The notes below the pieces were generated by a model that searched no databases, was not told the DNA's origin, and saw nothing but the letters and a program-made list of their open reading frames with translations. 64,000 nucleotides of DNA from an uncultured Paracoccaceae bacterium (lineage in GTDB: Bacteria; Pseudomonadota; Alphaproteobacteria; Rhodobacterales; Rhodobacteraceae), in the NCBI GenBank assembly GCA_905182165.1, contig CAJJAK010000009.1:82596-146595 (forward strand). The letters are read 5' to 3'. The position numbers and the translations under genes are program-made. Positions 21,494 through 31,343 of this stretch are shown here, piece after piece. How positions within the stretch are numbered: position 1 is the first letter of the stretch; the number at the start of each line of letters is the position of its first letter.

Positions 21494-23442
21494 TTATATA
21501 TCTAATTCTTCCACAAATCGAGCATTTTCTTGAATGTATTCATATCTTGCCTCAGGTTTTTTGCCCATTAATTGTTCCACTAATCTGTCAGTTTCTCCAG
21601 GTTCTTCATCGTCAATTTGTACCTTAATTAGTTTTCTTGTTAAAATGTCCATTGTCGTTTCTTTTAAATCTTTTGCATCCATCTCACCCAAACCTTTAAA
21701 TCTTGTTATTTCAGGATTCTTGCCTAAAGAATTTATAGCATCTTTTCTTTCTTCTTCATTATAACAATATCTTGTTTCTTTTTGTGTTAATCTAAAAAGT
21801 GGGGGGCAGGCTAAGAATAAGTGCCCTTTGTCAATCATTGGACGCATTTGTGTGAAAAAAAATGTCATAAGAAGACTAGCAATATGAGCACCATCAACAT
21901 CAGCATCTGTCATAATGATAACTTTTTCATACCTTAAATCATCAATGTTAAATCTAGATCCCATATTAACGCCTAAAGCCTGGCAAAGGTCACTAATTTC
22001 ATTGTTTGTATTTATTTTAGAGGATGCAGCTCCTAAGACATTGAGAATTTTACCGCGTAAGGGTAGCAGTGCTTGAGTTTTGCGATCTCTAGCCATTTTT
22101 GCTGAACCACCTGCACTGTCGCCTTCAACAATAAATAATTCCGTCCCTTCTCGTTTTGAGGATGAACAATCCACTAACTTTCCTGGAAGGCGCATTTTTT
22201 TTGTGGCTGATTTTCTGGCTGTTTCTTTCTCTTGGCGCCTTTTTAATCTTTCTTCTGACCTTAAAATTAAATAGTCTAATATAGCTCCAGCAGCTTTGTT
22301 ATCGGATGCTAACCAGTTGTCAAAATGATCTCGGATAGAGGTTTCAACTAATTTAGATGCCTCTACAGTGGCCAATCTATCTTTTGTTTGACCAACAAAT
22401 TCTGGCTCACTTATAAAACAACTCACCAAAGCGCATCCACCATTTGTAATATCATCTTTAATAATATTTTTTGCTTTTTTATTATTTACTAGCTCACCGT
22501 ATGCTCGAACTCCTTTAAGAATTGCTGACCAAAAGCCAGTTTCATGGGTTCCACCCTCTGGGGTGGGTACTGTGTTACAGTAAGATTGAATGAAACCATC
22601 TTGTGATGGGGTTCATCAAGCAAATGAAAATGCAGGTTGGAATTTTGATTGGAATTTTTCTGAAAACTTTACTTTTCCATGAAAAGGGGTGTCTGCATAA
22701 GTTGAAGAAACTCCTAAGCGCTCGTTTAGATAATCTGATAATCCCCCAGGAAAGTGAAATGTGGCTTGTAGAGGTGTTTCACCATCATCAATTTCTGATT
22801 TCCATTTTATTTCAACACCGCTAAATAAATACGCTTTTGATCTCGCCATAGAAATCAAACGTTTTGGTTTAAATTTATGATTGCCAAAAATTTCAGGATC
22901 TGGATGAAACTTTATTATGGTTCCTCTTTTATTATTAGTATCTCCAATTTTTCTCACCGGTCCTAGTGGAATTCCTCTGGAAAATTCTTGCTCATAGATT
23001 TCTTTATTTTTTGAAACTTCAACTCGTGATCTGAATTAAAGCATTAACAACTGATGATGCAACACCATGTAAACCCCCAGAAGTTTGATAGACCTTGTCA
23101 CTAAATTTTACCACCCGAGTGTAAGGTGCAAAGTATAACCTCGAGTGCTGATTTTTCAGGAAATTTTGGGTGTGGATCGATCGGAATTCCACGACCATTA
23201 TCTTTAATAATCATAAAGTAATCGCTGGTAAGTTCAATTTCTATTCTAGTAGCATGTCCCGCCACAGCTTCGTCCATTGAATTATCAAGAATCTCTGCAA
23301 CTAGGTGGTGTAGTGCTCTTTCATCCGTTCCACCGATATACATTCCAGGTCGCTTACGTACCGGTTCCAACCCCTCTAAAACTTCAATTGATGAAGCGTC
23401 ATAATTATCAGTTTTTTTATTGGATAAAAGATCTTTTTCCAT
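21494..23442 (-). CDS. parE: DNA topoisomerase IV subunit B (at least four frame breaks)
   Basis: ParE is the ATPase subunit of topoisomerase IV, which decatenates sister chromosomes. The N-terminal GHKL ATPase shows [20 protein letters not shown], the Asn-containing [10 protein letters not shown] and [14 protein letters not shown]. After breaks near 23100 and 22960-23030 the transducer region includes [13 protein letters not shown]. Breaks near 22612 and 22440 follow, with [15 protein letters not shown] readable in between. The TOPRIM domain carries [20 protein letters not shown] and [13 protein letters not shown]. The [18 protein letters not shown] stretch and the length of about 650 residues fit ParE rather than GyrB, which carries a longer TOPRIM insertion. 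It converges on the Ldh2-family gene. Confidence 0.94.
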
Positions 23443-23502
23443 ATACCACTCTTTAGTTTATTCTTGTTAACCAGATCTACTACAGATGAGCAATGCTAAC
23501 CC

Positions 23503-24385
23503 CTAATAATTCTTATAATTTAAAAGCCAATCTGTAATTATTTTTGATATTTCTTTGGGTTTTTGATGATGCAACCAATGATCTGCATTTGGGAGTTTGA
23601 ATATCTCCAAATCAAAACAATAATCTGCTAAACCGATAAAGCTTTCTGGTAAAAGAGCTGTGTCGTTCTCCCCCCAAATCAATAGATGTGGACATTCAAT
23701 ATTTAACTTTTTATTTTTTAAAAAACTAATTACTTGTTGCTGTATTGTTGGTTGGAACTATCAAAGGTGATGCCCTATACCAATTAAGCATTGCTTTTAA
23801 ACGTCCTGGACGAGACCATTCAGTTATATAATCGATTTCGGTTTGTCCTTTTAGCCAAGAGGTGTCCATATTGGCTGAAAAAAGGATTTTTAACTTTTTG
23901 AAATTATCTTTCATTAAAATTGGTTCTATATTTTTTTTACGTAAATAATTTATATACTGTGATGCTTTCGTTTGGGATCCACCAGATAATAAGGCTTGCT
24001 GAAATATAGCAGGGTACTCATTTAAAATAATTAATTTTTCAATGATCTGAGGTTTTGAAAACGCTAATGCATAGGCTGTTGCTGCACCCCAATCATGCCC
24101 TAATACTATAATTTTTTTGTCATAGTAATTTATTAAAGCTTCTAGATCATTGATTATTGAAGCTGTTTTATAATATTTTTCTTCTAAAGGAGCCCAGCTT
24201 TGTCCAAAACCTCTTTGATCTGGCGCAATTAAATAAAATCTTTCTTTAAGGTGATTTGCTAACGTGTTCCAAGCGCCTGAATATTCTGGAAAACCATGTA
24301 ATAATAATATTTTCGGATTGTCAGCTTTCCCCCACGTTCGGACAAAATATTGATTATTATTTATTTTGATAAATTTTGAGTGCAT
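23503..24385 (-). CDS. Alpha/beta hydrolase, epoxide-hydrolase-like (one frame break near 23735)
   Basis: The soluble alpha/beta-hydrolase fold protein has about 293 residues after joining two frames. LLLHGFPEYSGAW provides the oxyanion-hole HG, PDQRGFGQSW follows, and VLGHDWGAATAY carries an Asp nucleophile. That Asp (HDWG) and the HGFPE motif are those of epoxide hydrolases and haloalkane dehalogenases, not of esterases with Ser. Across the break near 23735, LIWGENDTALL gives the acid-loop Asp and NADHWLHHQKPKEI the catalytic His. The end is the TAG at 23503. It lies upstream of parE on the same strand and diverges from the MATE gene. Substrate unknown. Confidence 0.82.
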
Positions 24386-24469
24386 TAATTAATATTATTT
24401 TGATTATTAGAAATTAGCAATTAAGAAACTAATGCTTGTTTAGATGGGATTAGTTTACTAAGGCAGGTT

Positions 24470-25803
24470 ATGTTAAATGTGTTAAAAAAGTCCTATAAAT
24501 TGCATTTTAAAGCTACGTTATCTTTGGGGTTACCATTGATTGGTAGTCATTTAATGCAAATGGTGCCAGGCCTAACTGATACTATTATGTTGGGATGGTA
24601 CGGTGTGGATGAATTAGCTGCATCAGTTTTGGCTCATTCGTTGTTTTTTATTATTCTTATTGTTGGGTCGGGTTTTGCGATTACGGTAATGCCTATGGTA
24701 GCGAGCGCGGCAGCTATTGATGATAAAACCAGTGTTCGTAGAAGCGTTCGAATGGGATTATGGATCTCAATCATATATTCGATATTCTTTATCCCTATTT
24801 TATTATTTTCTGAAAATCTATTTTTAATTTTAGGACAAGAAGAGCATTTAGCTAAAAGTGCCCAAACTTACTTACGTATTGCTGGCTCTATATATTAAGG
24901 CAAATGCATCTAAAAGGAAGAGTTTTTTTTCAGCTTTCATATTCTCAAAAATACAATTTTATAGTTGAATCAATTTGTAATTTATTACTTTTATTTTGCG
25001 TTAATTTTAGGCCTATGAATTGGGCTTAACTGGTGCAGCAATAGCTACTTTGGTAACAACTATTCTTTCAATACTAATTCTTTTATACTTTTGTTTATTT
25101 AAAGATGAATACTCTTCATATTTAATTTTTAATAATATTTCTTTTATCATCATATTATGTTTCACTTTTTAAATTAGGATTACCAGTTGGAATAACAATG
25201 TTGGCAGAAAGTGGCCTATTTTCAGCAACTGCTGTGATGATGGGTTGGCTCGGAACTAATGCTTTAGCGGCCCATGGAATCGCAATCCAAATTTCAGGCA
25301 TCACTTTTATGATCTATTTAGGTTTAGCTAATGCTGGAACAGTAAGGGTAGGTAGGGCTGTGGGCCGGGTGGATAATCCTGGTTTAAAACTTGCTTCTAT
25401 TTCGGTAATTATTTTAACTATAGGAGCAGTTTTAATTGTGGCTTTTACCTTTTTATCTGTGCCAAAGCCTCTATTAATGCTTTTTTTATCCCCCTCACAT
25501 GTGGATACTCCTTCAATAATTCTTATTGGTGTACCTTTATTAGCGATTGCTGCGATTTTTCAAATTGCTGACGGCTTACAAGTTGTTGTTCTGGGTTTAT
25601 TAAGAGGTTTGAAAGATACAGCAATTCCAATGGTTATTACAACAATTTGCTATTGGGGCGTTGGCATTCCTTGTAGTTATTTGTTTGGCTTTGTTTTTAA
25701 TTGGGGAGGTAACGGAATTTGGTTTGGCCTAGTAATTGGGCTTACTTTGGCGAGTGCCTTTTTAAGTTCTAGATATATTAATATTATTAAAAAAAGTTAT
25801 TAA
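24470..25803 (+). CDS. MATE family multidrug exporter, NorM-like (frame breaks between 24895 and 25195)
   Basis: A 12-helix inner-membrane cation-coupled exporter of about 445 residues. The first segment contains the family start pattern TLSLGLPLIGSHLMQMVPGLTDTIMLGWYGVDELAA, split here as LPLIGSHLMQ and DTIMLGWYG. The second segment includes a matching repeat (LPVGITMLAESGLFSATAVMMGWLGTNALAAHGI, visible as MMGWLG and ALAAHGIA). The pseudo-duplicated halves confirm the family. Between 24895 and 25195 at least two indels scramble the frame, but GAYELGLTGAAIATL-like residues can still be followed. Substrate is not predictable; homologues export dyes, fluoroquinolones or metabolic by-products. 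Confidence 0.85.
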
Positions 25804-25822
25804 TAAAATCATCTGATTTTTT

Positions 25823-27153
25823 TCAAGTAGATAATATTTTATCAAAAGGATAAGATGTTAAGTTTTCAAACCCGTCATCTGTTATTAAGACTTGATCTTC
25901 TAATTTAATTGAAAAGTCACCACCCTCTGGAGAAACTAAAGCTTCTACACATAAGACCATTCCTGGTTCTAAAACATAATCAAATGCCCCTTCGACAAAT
26001 TTATCTGGGTACGCTATCAGTGGCCACTCGTCGCAAAGACCTACACCATGCATTTTACAGCCATATTTTAATTTTTGATATTTTTTATCTAAATGGTGCC
26101 CTTGATGTGTAAGATCTCTAAAGCTCACCCCGGGTGCTAACAAATTCATATTTATCTTTATGTGTTCTATACCATGCTTCATTGCATCTATCATTGCTTG
26201 CTCTGGTTTTTTATCACCGATCCACCATGTTCTGCTGATATCAATGCAAATACCATATGAACCAATTAGATCTGTATCAAAAGCAATAATTTCATTATTT
26301 GCGTAATTCTTGGTCCACATTCTTGAAACCATGGATTAGTTCTTGGTCCAGATGCTAATAGTCTTGTCTCAATCCATTCTCCACCACGTTTTATATTTTC
26401 AGCATGCAAAACAGCCCAAATATCATTTTCTGATAAATCTCCATTAGGGACACCCTCTCTAGCAGCAATTTCCATCTCAGATACTGCTGTCTCACAGGCA
26501 TGATGAGCGCAACGCATTGCAAGAATTTCATCAGGACCTTTTATAGATCGGGATTTTTCAGTAACTTCTTCACCTTCTAATATTTCAAAACCAATTTTTT
26601 CGAGCGCTCTAAGCCCTTGGATCATTATTTTATCAACGGCTAGTCTAAGATTACTGTCACCATGTGCTTAAAAGAATTGTAAGATTTAACCAAATATTTT
26701 TAACTATTTTTATTCTAAATCCAGAGAAAAATAAAACATAGACGCCCCAGAACGACTCTCTTTAACCAATGGATTAAAGTCTGCCAAAAATGGAGCATTT
26801 TTATAATCCCAAATAACCATATAACCATCAGCACATAACAGGACCGCCCTAAATGGATTGTGTGTGTTCCATAATTGCATATTTGTGGTATCAGTTGCGT
26901 ATCGAATATTTAACGGATCAAACATTAATAAACCGCCTAAATTTCGAGAAACAATATGATCTGTTAATCTCTTATGGCGATACTCTCGCATTTTTATTAA
27001 ATTTGGTAATTCTAAGTTGGCATCTTCCCATTCGTTAAATGCCAAACGAGTAGGGCCAATTTCAATTCTATTATTATCGTTTAACGTTCCATCAGCTAAG
27101 AACTGACTTTTTGTCGGGTCAATTTTCCGTATTTCCGAAAATGGTTTATTCAT
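25823..27153 (-). CDS. dddP: DMSP lyase DddP (M24-type fold; two frame breaks)
   Basis: DddP cleaves dimethylsulfoniopropionate to dimethyl sulfide and acrylate. It has the M24 aminopeptidase fold but is not a peptidase. The N-terminal part, including IEIGPTRLAFNEWEDANLEL, MFDPLNIRYATDTTNMQLWN and FRAVLLCADGYMVIWDYKN, agrees closely with the roseobacter DddP sequence I know, as do EILEGEEVTEKSRSIKGPDE and WIETRLLASGPRTNPWFQEC. The iron-site residues are present: two Asp in FDTDLIGSYG, Asp in CIDISRTWW, His in MHGVGLCDEWP, Glu in LCVEAL and Glu in IKLEDQVLIT. Breaks lie near 26640-26720 and 26310. Length about 443 residues, the normal size. It diverges from an N-demethylase family gene across a 95-base gap. 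Confidence 0.9.
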
Positions 27154-27248
27154 TGCTCTTCACTTATTGTTTAAATTCATTATTCTGTCATTTGTATAAA
27201 TAAACAATTCTGAATACGTCAATTAATGTCGCTTTTTAAGAGTAATAA

Positions 27249-28058
27249 ATGAAAACTTTTCAAGAAATTTGTCAAAAAAATATTAAGATTGCGGCATGGA
27301 TGGAGCCTAAACTTTCTCGATTACCGGGACTTAACCCATTGAATCCAGTTGATTGGCTTTTTTCAGATGATGTCTTTGCGAAGCAAATGGCATACCGTGA
27401 TTATTTAATTTCTTCTAAGAGGGATGTGGTTTTTCGATCTCTTGCCGGATCAGAAGCAGCTTGTGAAGAGCTTTTAGATCTTATGGTTAAACATCTTGTT
27501 TTGTGTGACTATCAAAAAACATCTAATGGAATAATCCGTCCAGATGGAGTTGAGGTAATACTTGGTGAAGATCATCCGTTAATAGAGGCAGGCCGTTTAA
27601 CGCAACATGATCTTTGTATCATGGAAGAAGACGGACCAGAGCATAAATTATCTGCCGCATGTTTGTGTTTTCCATCAAGTTGGTCATTAGACGAAAAAAT
27701 AGGAAGGCAATTAATAAAAATTCATGAACCTGTCCCAAGTTATGATGCGCAAATTGCGAAAAGAGTTCAAAGGCTATTTGATGCTATACGTGTCAATAAT
27801 CCTATGTTCCGAGTTAATTCATTAATTTATTCTGATCCCAATTTGCATCAACCAAGAACGATGAGTGCGCGAAGAATGGTATCAAATGCAAGCAAGTTAT
27901 GGTTAAGGTCAGAATTTCAAACGCTTATAAGAATGCCTATTTCAAAAGCAGTTATATTTTGTATCCATAATACCATTGTTCCGATGGAAAGCCTTAATAA
28001 AGTACAGCGTGAGCAATTAAACGTGGACGAGTTAATGTCGGCTTACGGGGTCGCTTAA
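27249..28058 (+). CDS. Haem-dependent oxidative N-demethylase family protein (DUF3445)
   Basis: The intact 269-residue protein matches the PF11927 (DUF3445) pattern: an N-terminal MEPKLSRLPGLNPLNPVDWL segment, a VEVILGEDHPLIEAGRLTQ-like core, LSAACLCFPSSWSLDEKIG, and HEPVPSYDAQIAKRVQRLF with the conserved His and Pro, then WLRSEFQTLIRMPIS near the end with RSE(F)QTL characteristic of the family. Characterised members are haem oxygenases that remove methyl groups from small amines; the dimethylamine monooxygenase subunit DmmA is related. Substrate here is inferred, not shown. It lies between dddP and the betaine/TMAO-class importer, which favours a methylated-amine substrate. Start ATG 27249 follows an AGAGTAATAA purine stretch. 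Confidence 0.82.
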   Translation: MKTFQEICQKNIKIAAWMEPKLSRLPGLNPLNPVDWLFSDDVFAKQMAYRDYLISSKRDVVFRSLAGSEAACEELLDLMVKHLVLCDYQKTSNGIIRPDGVEVILGEDHPLIEAGRLTQHDLCIMEEDGPEHKLSAACLCFPSSWSLDEKIGRQLIKIHEPVPSYDAQIAKRVQRLFDAIRVNNPMFRVNSLIYSDPNLHQPRTMSARRMVSNASKLWLRSEFQTLIRMPISKAVIFCIHNTIVPMESLNKVQREQLNVDELMSAYGVA

Positions 28059-28073
28059 CTATAACTTTAGTTC

Positions 28074-29120
28074 TTACCTGTAGCTTTCAATCCCTTTTTT
28101 CTCACCAGTAGGCCGGGCAATTGCATGTATAAGTTGCTCTAACGAAGCTGCACCAATATTTTTTCCATCTTTCATGACATTAATACCATTCGCTTTTGAC
28201 AAAATAATTTTTTGCAACGCGTCTTCAACAACTGTTTCTGCATCCATTGATGGGCCTTCTGATTTTCCTTTTGGATCTGCGATTGAACCAATTTGTAGAA
28301 CCCTGGGACGATTTATATCTTGAATAAAGTCAGAAACATATTCATCTGCTGGGTTCAATATAATTTCTTGAGGGTTACCTTGCTGGATTACCTCGCCATC
28401 TCTAAGGATTGTGATGTTGTCACCAATTCTAAGTGCTTCATCCAGGTCATGCGTAATAAAAATTACTGTTTTATGAAGCTCTTTTTGTAAGTCCAACAAA
28501 ACATCCTGCATGTCTGTTCTAATAAGAGGGTCAAGCGCTGAAAAAGCCTCATCCATTAAAAGAATATCTGCATCAGTTGATAAAGCTCTAGCTAATCCGA
28601 CCCGTTGTTGCATGCCTCCAGATAACTGCGCCGGGTAATGATTTTCAAATCCAGAAAGTCCAACTCGGTCTAACCATTTTTGTGTCTTTGGCTTTGCCTG
28701 ATTATCTTTTTCACCTTGTATTTTTAACCCATACATTCCATTTTCTAATATAGTTTTATGCGGGAAAAGTGCAAAATTTTGGAATACCATTGAAGCTTGA
28801 AAACGTCGAAAATGCTCTAGATCACTATCAGACATAGATAAAACATCGTTTCCATCTACTAACATCTCACCAGAAGTAGGTTCAATTAATCTATTTATGT
28901 GTCTAATTAACGTTGATTTTCCTGAACCAGAAAGTCCCATAATCACCTGAACACCCTTTGCAGGCACATCAATATTTACATCTTTTAAAGCCAAAACATG
29001 TCCGTGCGTTTCCAGAAGCTCTGCTTTACTCATTCCACTTTCAACGTGGCTAATCATTTTTTTGTCATTTTGCCCAAAAATCTTATATAGATTTTTGATT
29101 TGTATTTTTAAATCAGGCAT
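28074..29120 (-). CDS. proV: Quaternary-amine/osmolyte ABC transporter ATP-binding protein (ProV/OpuAA family)
   Basis: This ATPase belongs to a ProU-type importer. The order of motifs is family-typical: KIQIKNLYKIFG, Walker A GLSGSGKSTLIRHINRLIEP, FQNFALFPHKTILEN, signature AQLSGGMQQRVGLARAL, Walker B ILLMDEAFSALDPLIR, switch FITHDLDEALRIGD, and the osmolyte-class sequence PADEYVSDFIQDINRPRVL. The C-terminal extension resembles a degenerate CBS module. I prefer ATG 29120 (MPDLKIQ) because a GGAGG lies 5 bases before it; the overlapping ATG at 29123 is too close. The start overlaps the proW stop, indicating coupled translation. Length 348 residues. Confidence 0.9.
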   Translation of the reverse strand: MPDLKIQIKNLYKIFGQNDKKMISHVESGMSKAELLETHGHVLALKDVNIDVPAKGVQVIMGLSGSGKSTLIRHINRLIEPTSGEMLVDGNDVLSMSDSDLEHFRRFQASMVFQNFALFPHKTILENGMYGLKIQGEKDNQAKPKTQKWLDRVGLSGFENHYPAQLSGGMQQRVGLARALSTDADILLMDEAFSALDPLIRTDMQDVLLDLQKELHKTVIFITHDLDEALRIGDNITILRDGEVIQQGNPQEIILNPADEYVSDFIQDINRPRVLQIGSIADPKGKSEGPSMDAETVVEDALQKIILSKANGINVMKDGKNIGAASLEQLIHAIARPTGEKKGIESYR

Positions 29121-30003
29121 CATGGCCTCCTTCGCGATGACGCTGTAATCGTTTTCCGTATTGCTGGCTAACGCGATCAAATATTATTGCCAATGCCACA
29201 ATCGCCAATCCATTCATTAATCCTAGTGCTAGGTACTGGTTAGAAATAGCTTGCAATATTGGTACTCCAAGACCCCTAACACCAATCATGGAAGCTATCA
29301 CAACCATAGCTAAGGCCATCATTATTGTTTGGTTCACTCCAGCAAATATATTTGGTAGAGCTAATGGAAACTGAACGCTAAATAACCTTTGTCGGTAATT
29401 AGCGCCAAAAGAATCAGCCGCTTCTAAAACATCCTTGTCAACCAGTCGTAATCCTAAATTTGTTAATCGTATAATTGGTGGCATAGCGTATACGCAAACA
29501 GCTATTAGTCCCGGAATTTTTCCAATTCCTAGGAGCATAACTACTGGTAATAAGTAGACAAAAATTGGAATTGTTTGCATGATGTCTAAAATAGGAGTTA
29601 TTATTTTTTGAACTCTATCTGAGCGAGACATCCAGATCCCGAGTGGAATACCCAAAACAATACATAAAAGGGTTGCTACTGAAATTAATGCCACAGTAGA
29701 CATGGTATTTTTCCACATGCCTAAATATCCAATAAGTAAAAAAGAAATCATTGCCCCAACGGACAACTTCCAACTTCGTGACCCCAAGTAGGCCAATGCA
29801 CCCACTATGAGAACAATCAAAGGCCAAGGCGTAGCATTAAGTAGTCTTTCAAACCAGTTCAGAAAATAATACAGAGGATCAAAAAATGCTTCAATTCCCT
29901 CGCCCCATTCTCTTGAGAATTCTTTAAACTTACCGTCTATGCCTTTTTTAAAATCACGTAGATCGGTTCTGCCCATCGCTGGAAATTTGGTAAAAAAACT
30001 CAT
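29113..30003 (-). CDS. proW: Quaternary-amine/osmolyte ABC transporter permease (ProW/OpuAB family)
   Basis: The inner-membrane permease has 296 residues and is intact. A soluble N-terminal 60-residue segment precedes about six helices. Clear family features are the GIPLGIWMSRSDRV stretch, TIPIFVYLLPVVMLLGIGKIPG, the Ala-rich LEAADSFGANYRQRLFSVQFP EAA-loop and MALAMVVIASMIGVRGLG. It lies between the binding-protein gene (separated by a strong terminator-like hairpin) and the overlapping ATPase gene. Substrate class: glycine betaine, choline, proline betaine, TMAO or DMSP; permease sequence cannot separate these. The ATG at 30003 has only a modest purine tract upstream. Confidence 0.9.
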   Translation of the reverse strand: MSFFTKFPAMGRTDLRDFKKGIDGKFKEFSREWGEGIEAFFDPLYYFLNWFERLLNATPWPLIVLIVGALAYLGSRSWKLSVGAMISFLLIGYLGMWKNTMSTVALISVATLLCIVLGIPLGIWMSRSDRVQKIITPILDIMQTIPIFVYLLPVVMLLGIGKIPGLIAVCVYAMPPIIRLTNLGLRLVDKDVLEAADSFGANYRQRLFSVQFPLALPNIFAGVNQTIMMALAMVVIASMIGVRGLGVPILQAISNQYLALGLMNGLAIVALAIIFDRVSQQYGKRLQRHREGGHDA

Positions 30004-30019
30004 TATTCACCCCATATTT

Positions 30020-30060
30020 TAAAAAAAAATTGCCCACCTATGATATCATGGGTGGGCAAT
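30020..30060 (-). terminator. Strong intrinsic terminator/attenuator between proX and proW
   Basis: A 16-bp stem (30029-30044 with 30045-30060, one G-T pair) rich in GC (TTGCCCACC against GGTGGGCAA) is followed on the minus strand by nine consecutive U residues (30021-30029). This is a textbook Rho-independent terminator placed inside the operon, 15 bases after the binding-protein stop at 30076. It should let most transcripts end after proX, giving excess binding protein, with read-through into proWV. Confidence 0.85.
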
Positions 30061-30075
30061 AAATAACATTTTATA

Positions 30076-31083
30076 TTACAGTGCAGCTTTTACTTTAGCA
30101 GCTATTTCAGCTGGTACCCACTGCATCCAAAGGTCTTCATGAGCTTCCATGAAGTATGCAGCAGCATCTGGACCATCTGCTTGTTCTGAATCCATGTAAA
30201 CAAGCATGGCGCCCATTACACCACCAGGCCAAATACGGTTGTCAAAGTAACCCATAGCTGGTCCAGCAACATTTTTGAATCTGTCTGTTACAACTGTGTG
30301 TACTTCAGATGGAGTCCAAGATGATGGTTTTGGATCGGTACAAGCTTCTGGGCCTTTTGCGACACAGCCATCCCAATTTTCAGCTCCTGCAAATGGCACA
30401 CCAAAAGGCATCATTTGAAGATTATATTTACCAATCATTGATGTTGGCGCCCAGTAGTAACCAAACCAATTCTCACCTCTTTCGTTAGCTTTAATGATTG
30501 TTCCATCTAAGCCAGCTTGTGATCCTGGATCAATTAGGTTCCAACCTTTCGCTTCCATGTCAAAAGCAATGAAAAGACTTTGGTTTGACAATTGACAACC
30601 CCAACCTGCTGGGCAACCAATGAAAGCGCCTCTTGAAGGGTCTTCTTTGTCTGGAAACAGATCAGGACGTTCTAAAATATCTAACACTGTTTTTAGCTCT
30701 GGATGAGCTGCAACTGTATATGGTGGTAACCACCAGCCTTCACCTAGGTCAGTGATTGGCCCTGAACGTGCAGAGTGTAGTCTTCCTTCATCCATTGCGG
30801 CAAATAAAGGTTCTCTAACAGCGTTGATCCAAAGTTCAGCAGCAACATCTGGTTCGCCTTTATTGTCCATAGAAGCAAATGTTGTTGTAGTAGCGCCACC
30901 AACCATTTCAATTTCGCAGCCATAACCTGCTTCTAAAATAATTTTGTCAACGTTTGCCATTAATGTGGCAGAAGGCCAATTCATATCGGCCATACTTATT
31001 TCGCCACATTCAGAAGCATTAGCTCCTGAAGATATGGCTAGTGCACCAGCAACAATTGCGGCGCTTAAAATTGATTTTTGCAT
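30076..31083 (-). CDS. proX: Periplasmic substrate-binding protein, OpuAC/ProX-TmoX class
   Basis: The solute receptor has 335 residues. ATG 31083 follows GAGGGAGAAATCT and gives a signal peptide (KSILSAAIVAGALAISSGANA, cleavage before SECGE). The mature protein has the OpuAC pattern MNWPSATLMANVDKIILE, a GEPDVAAELW motif, AFIGCPAGWGCQ with two Cys, LIDPGSQAGLDGTI, and NWFGYYWAPTSMIGKYNLQM. The Trp/Tyr-rich GYYWAP and CPAGWxC stretches resemble the marine TMAO receptor TmoX and related betaine receptors, as far as I recall them. Substrate class (quaternary or N-oxide amines, possibly DMSP) is therefore a good inference, but the exact ligand is not. First gene of proX-proW-proV. Confidence 0.88.
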   Translation of the reverse strand: MQKSILSAAIVAGALAISSGANASECGEISMADMNWPSATLMANVDKIILEAGYGCEIEMVGGATTTTFASMDNKGEPDVAAELWINAVREPLFAAMDEGRLHSARSGPITDLGEGWWLPPYTVAAHPELKTVLDILERPDLFPDKEDPSRGAFIGCPAGWGCQLSNQSLFIAFDMEAKGWNLIDPGSQAGLDGTIIKANERGENWFGYYWAPTSMIGKYNLQMMPFGVPFAGAENWDGCVAKGPEACTDPKPSSWTPSEVHTVVTDRFKNVAGPAMGYFDNRIWPGGVMGAMLVYMDSEQADGPDAAAYFMEAHEDLWMQWVPAEIAAKVKAAL

Positions 31084-31300
31084 AGATTTCTCCCTCTTAT
31101 GCAGCTTTTTTAATATTATAACCGTCATAATTCTTCAGTAACCCGACGGAGATAAGTCATTAAGCGACATTTGACAACTTTGGTCAACCCAATCACCTAT
31201 AGAATTTTACCTTAGGTAATTTTAAATTTCACAATAGTAGTCCGCTATCACAGTAAGTATTTTGAGTTAAGTATGGTTGATTTGTCTATATTATATTGAA

Positions 31301-31339
31301 TTAATTGTCCGTTAAGCTTATTACTTAACAGACAATTAA
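31301..31339 (-). terminator. Stem-loop just downstream of glnA
   Basis: TTAATTGTC (31301-31309) pairs with GACAATTAA (31331-31339) and GTTAAG (31311-31316) with CTTAAC (31324-31329), with one internal mismatch and a 7-base loop. It lies 5 bases after the glnA stop. No long U-tract follows on the minus strand, so termination efficiency is uncertain. The 210-base stretch from here to proX holds no gene. Confidence 0.6.
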
Positions 31340-31343
31340 TTTA

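Noticed and set aside
25823..27153. Xaa-Pro aminopeptidase annotation for the M24 gene
   Set aside because: The long exact matches with known DddP (for example MFDPLNIRYATDTTNMQLWN) and its particular ligand pattern favour DMSP lyase over peptidase.
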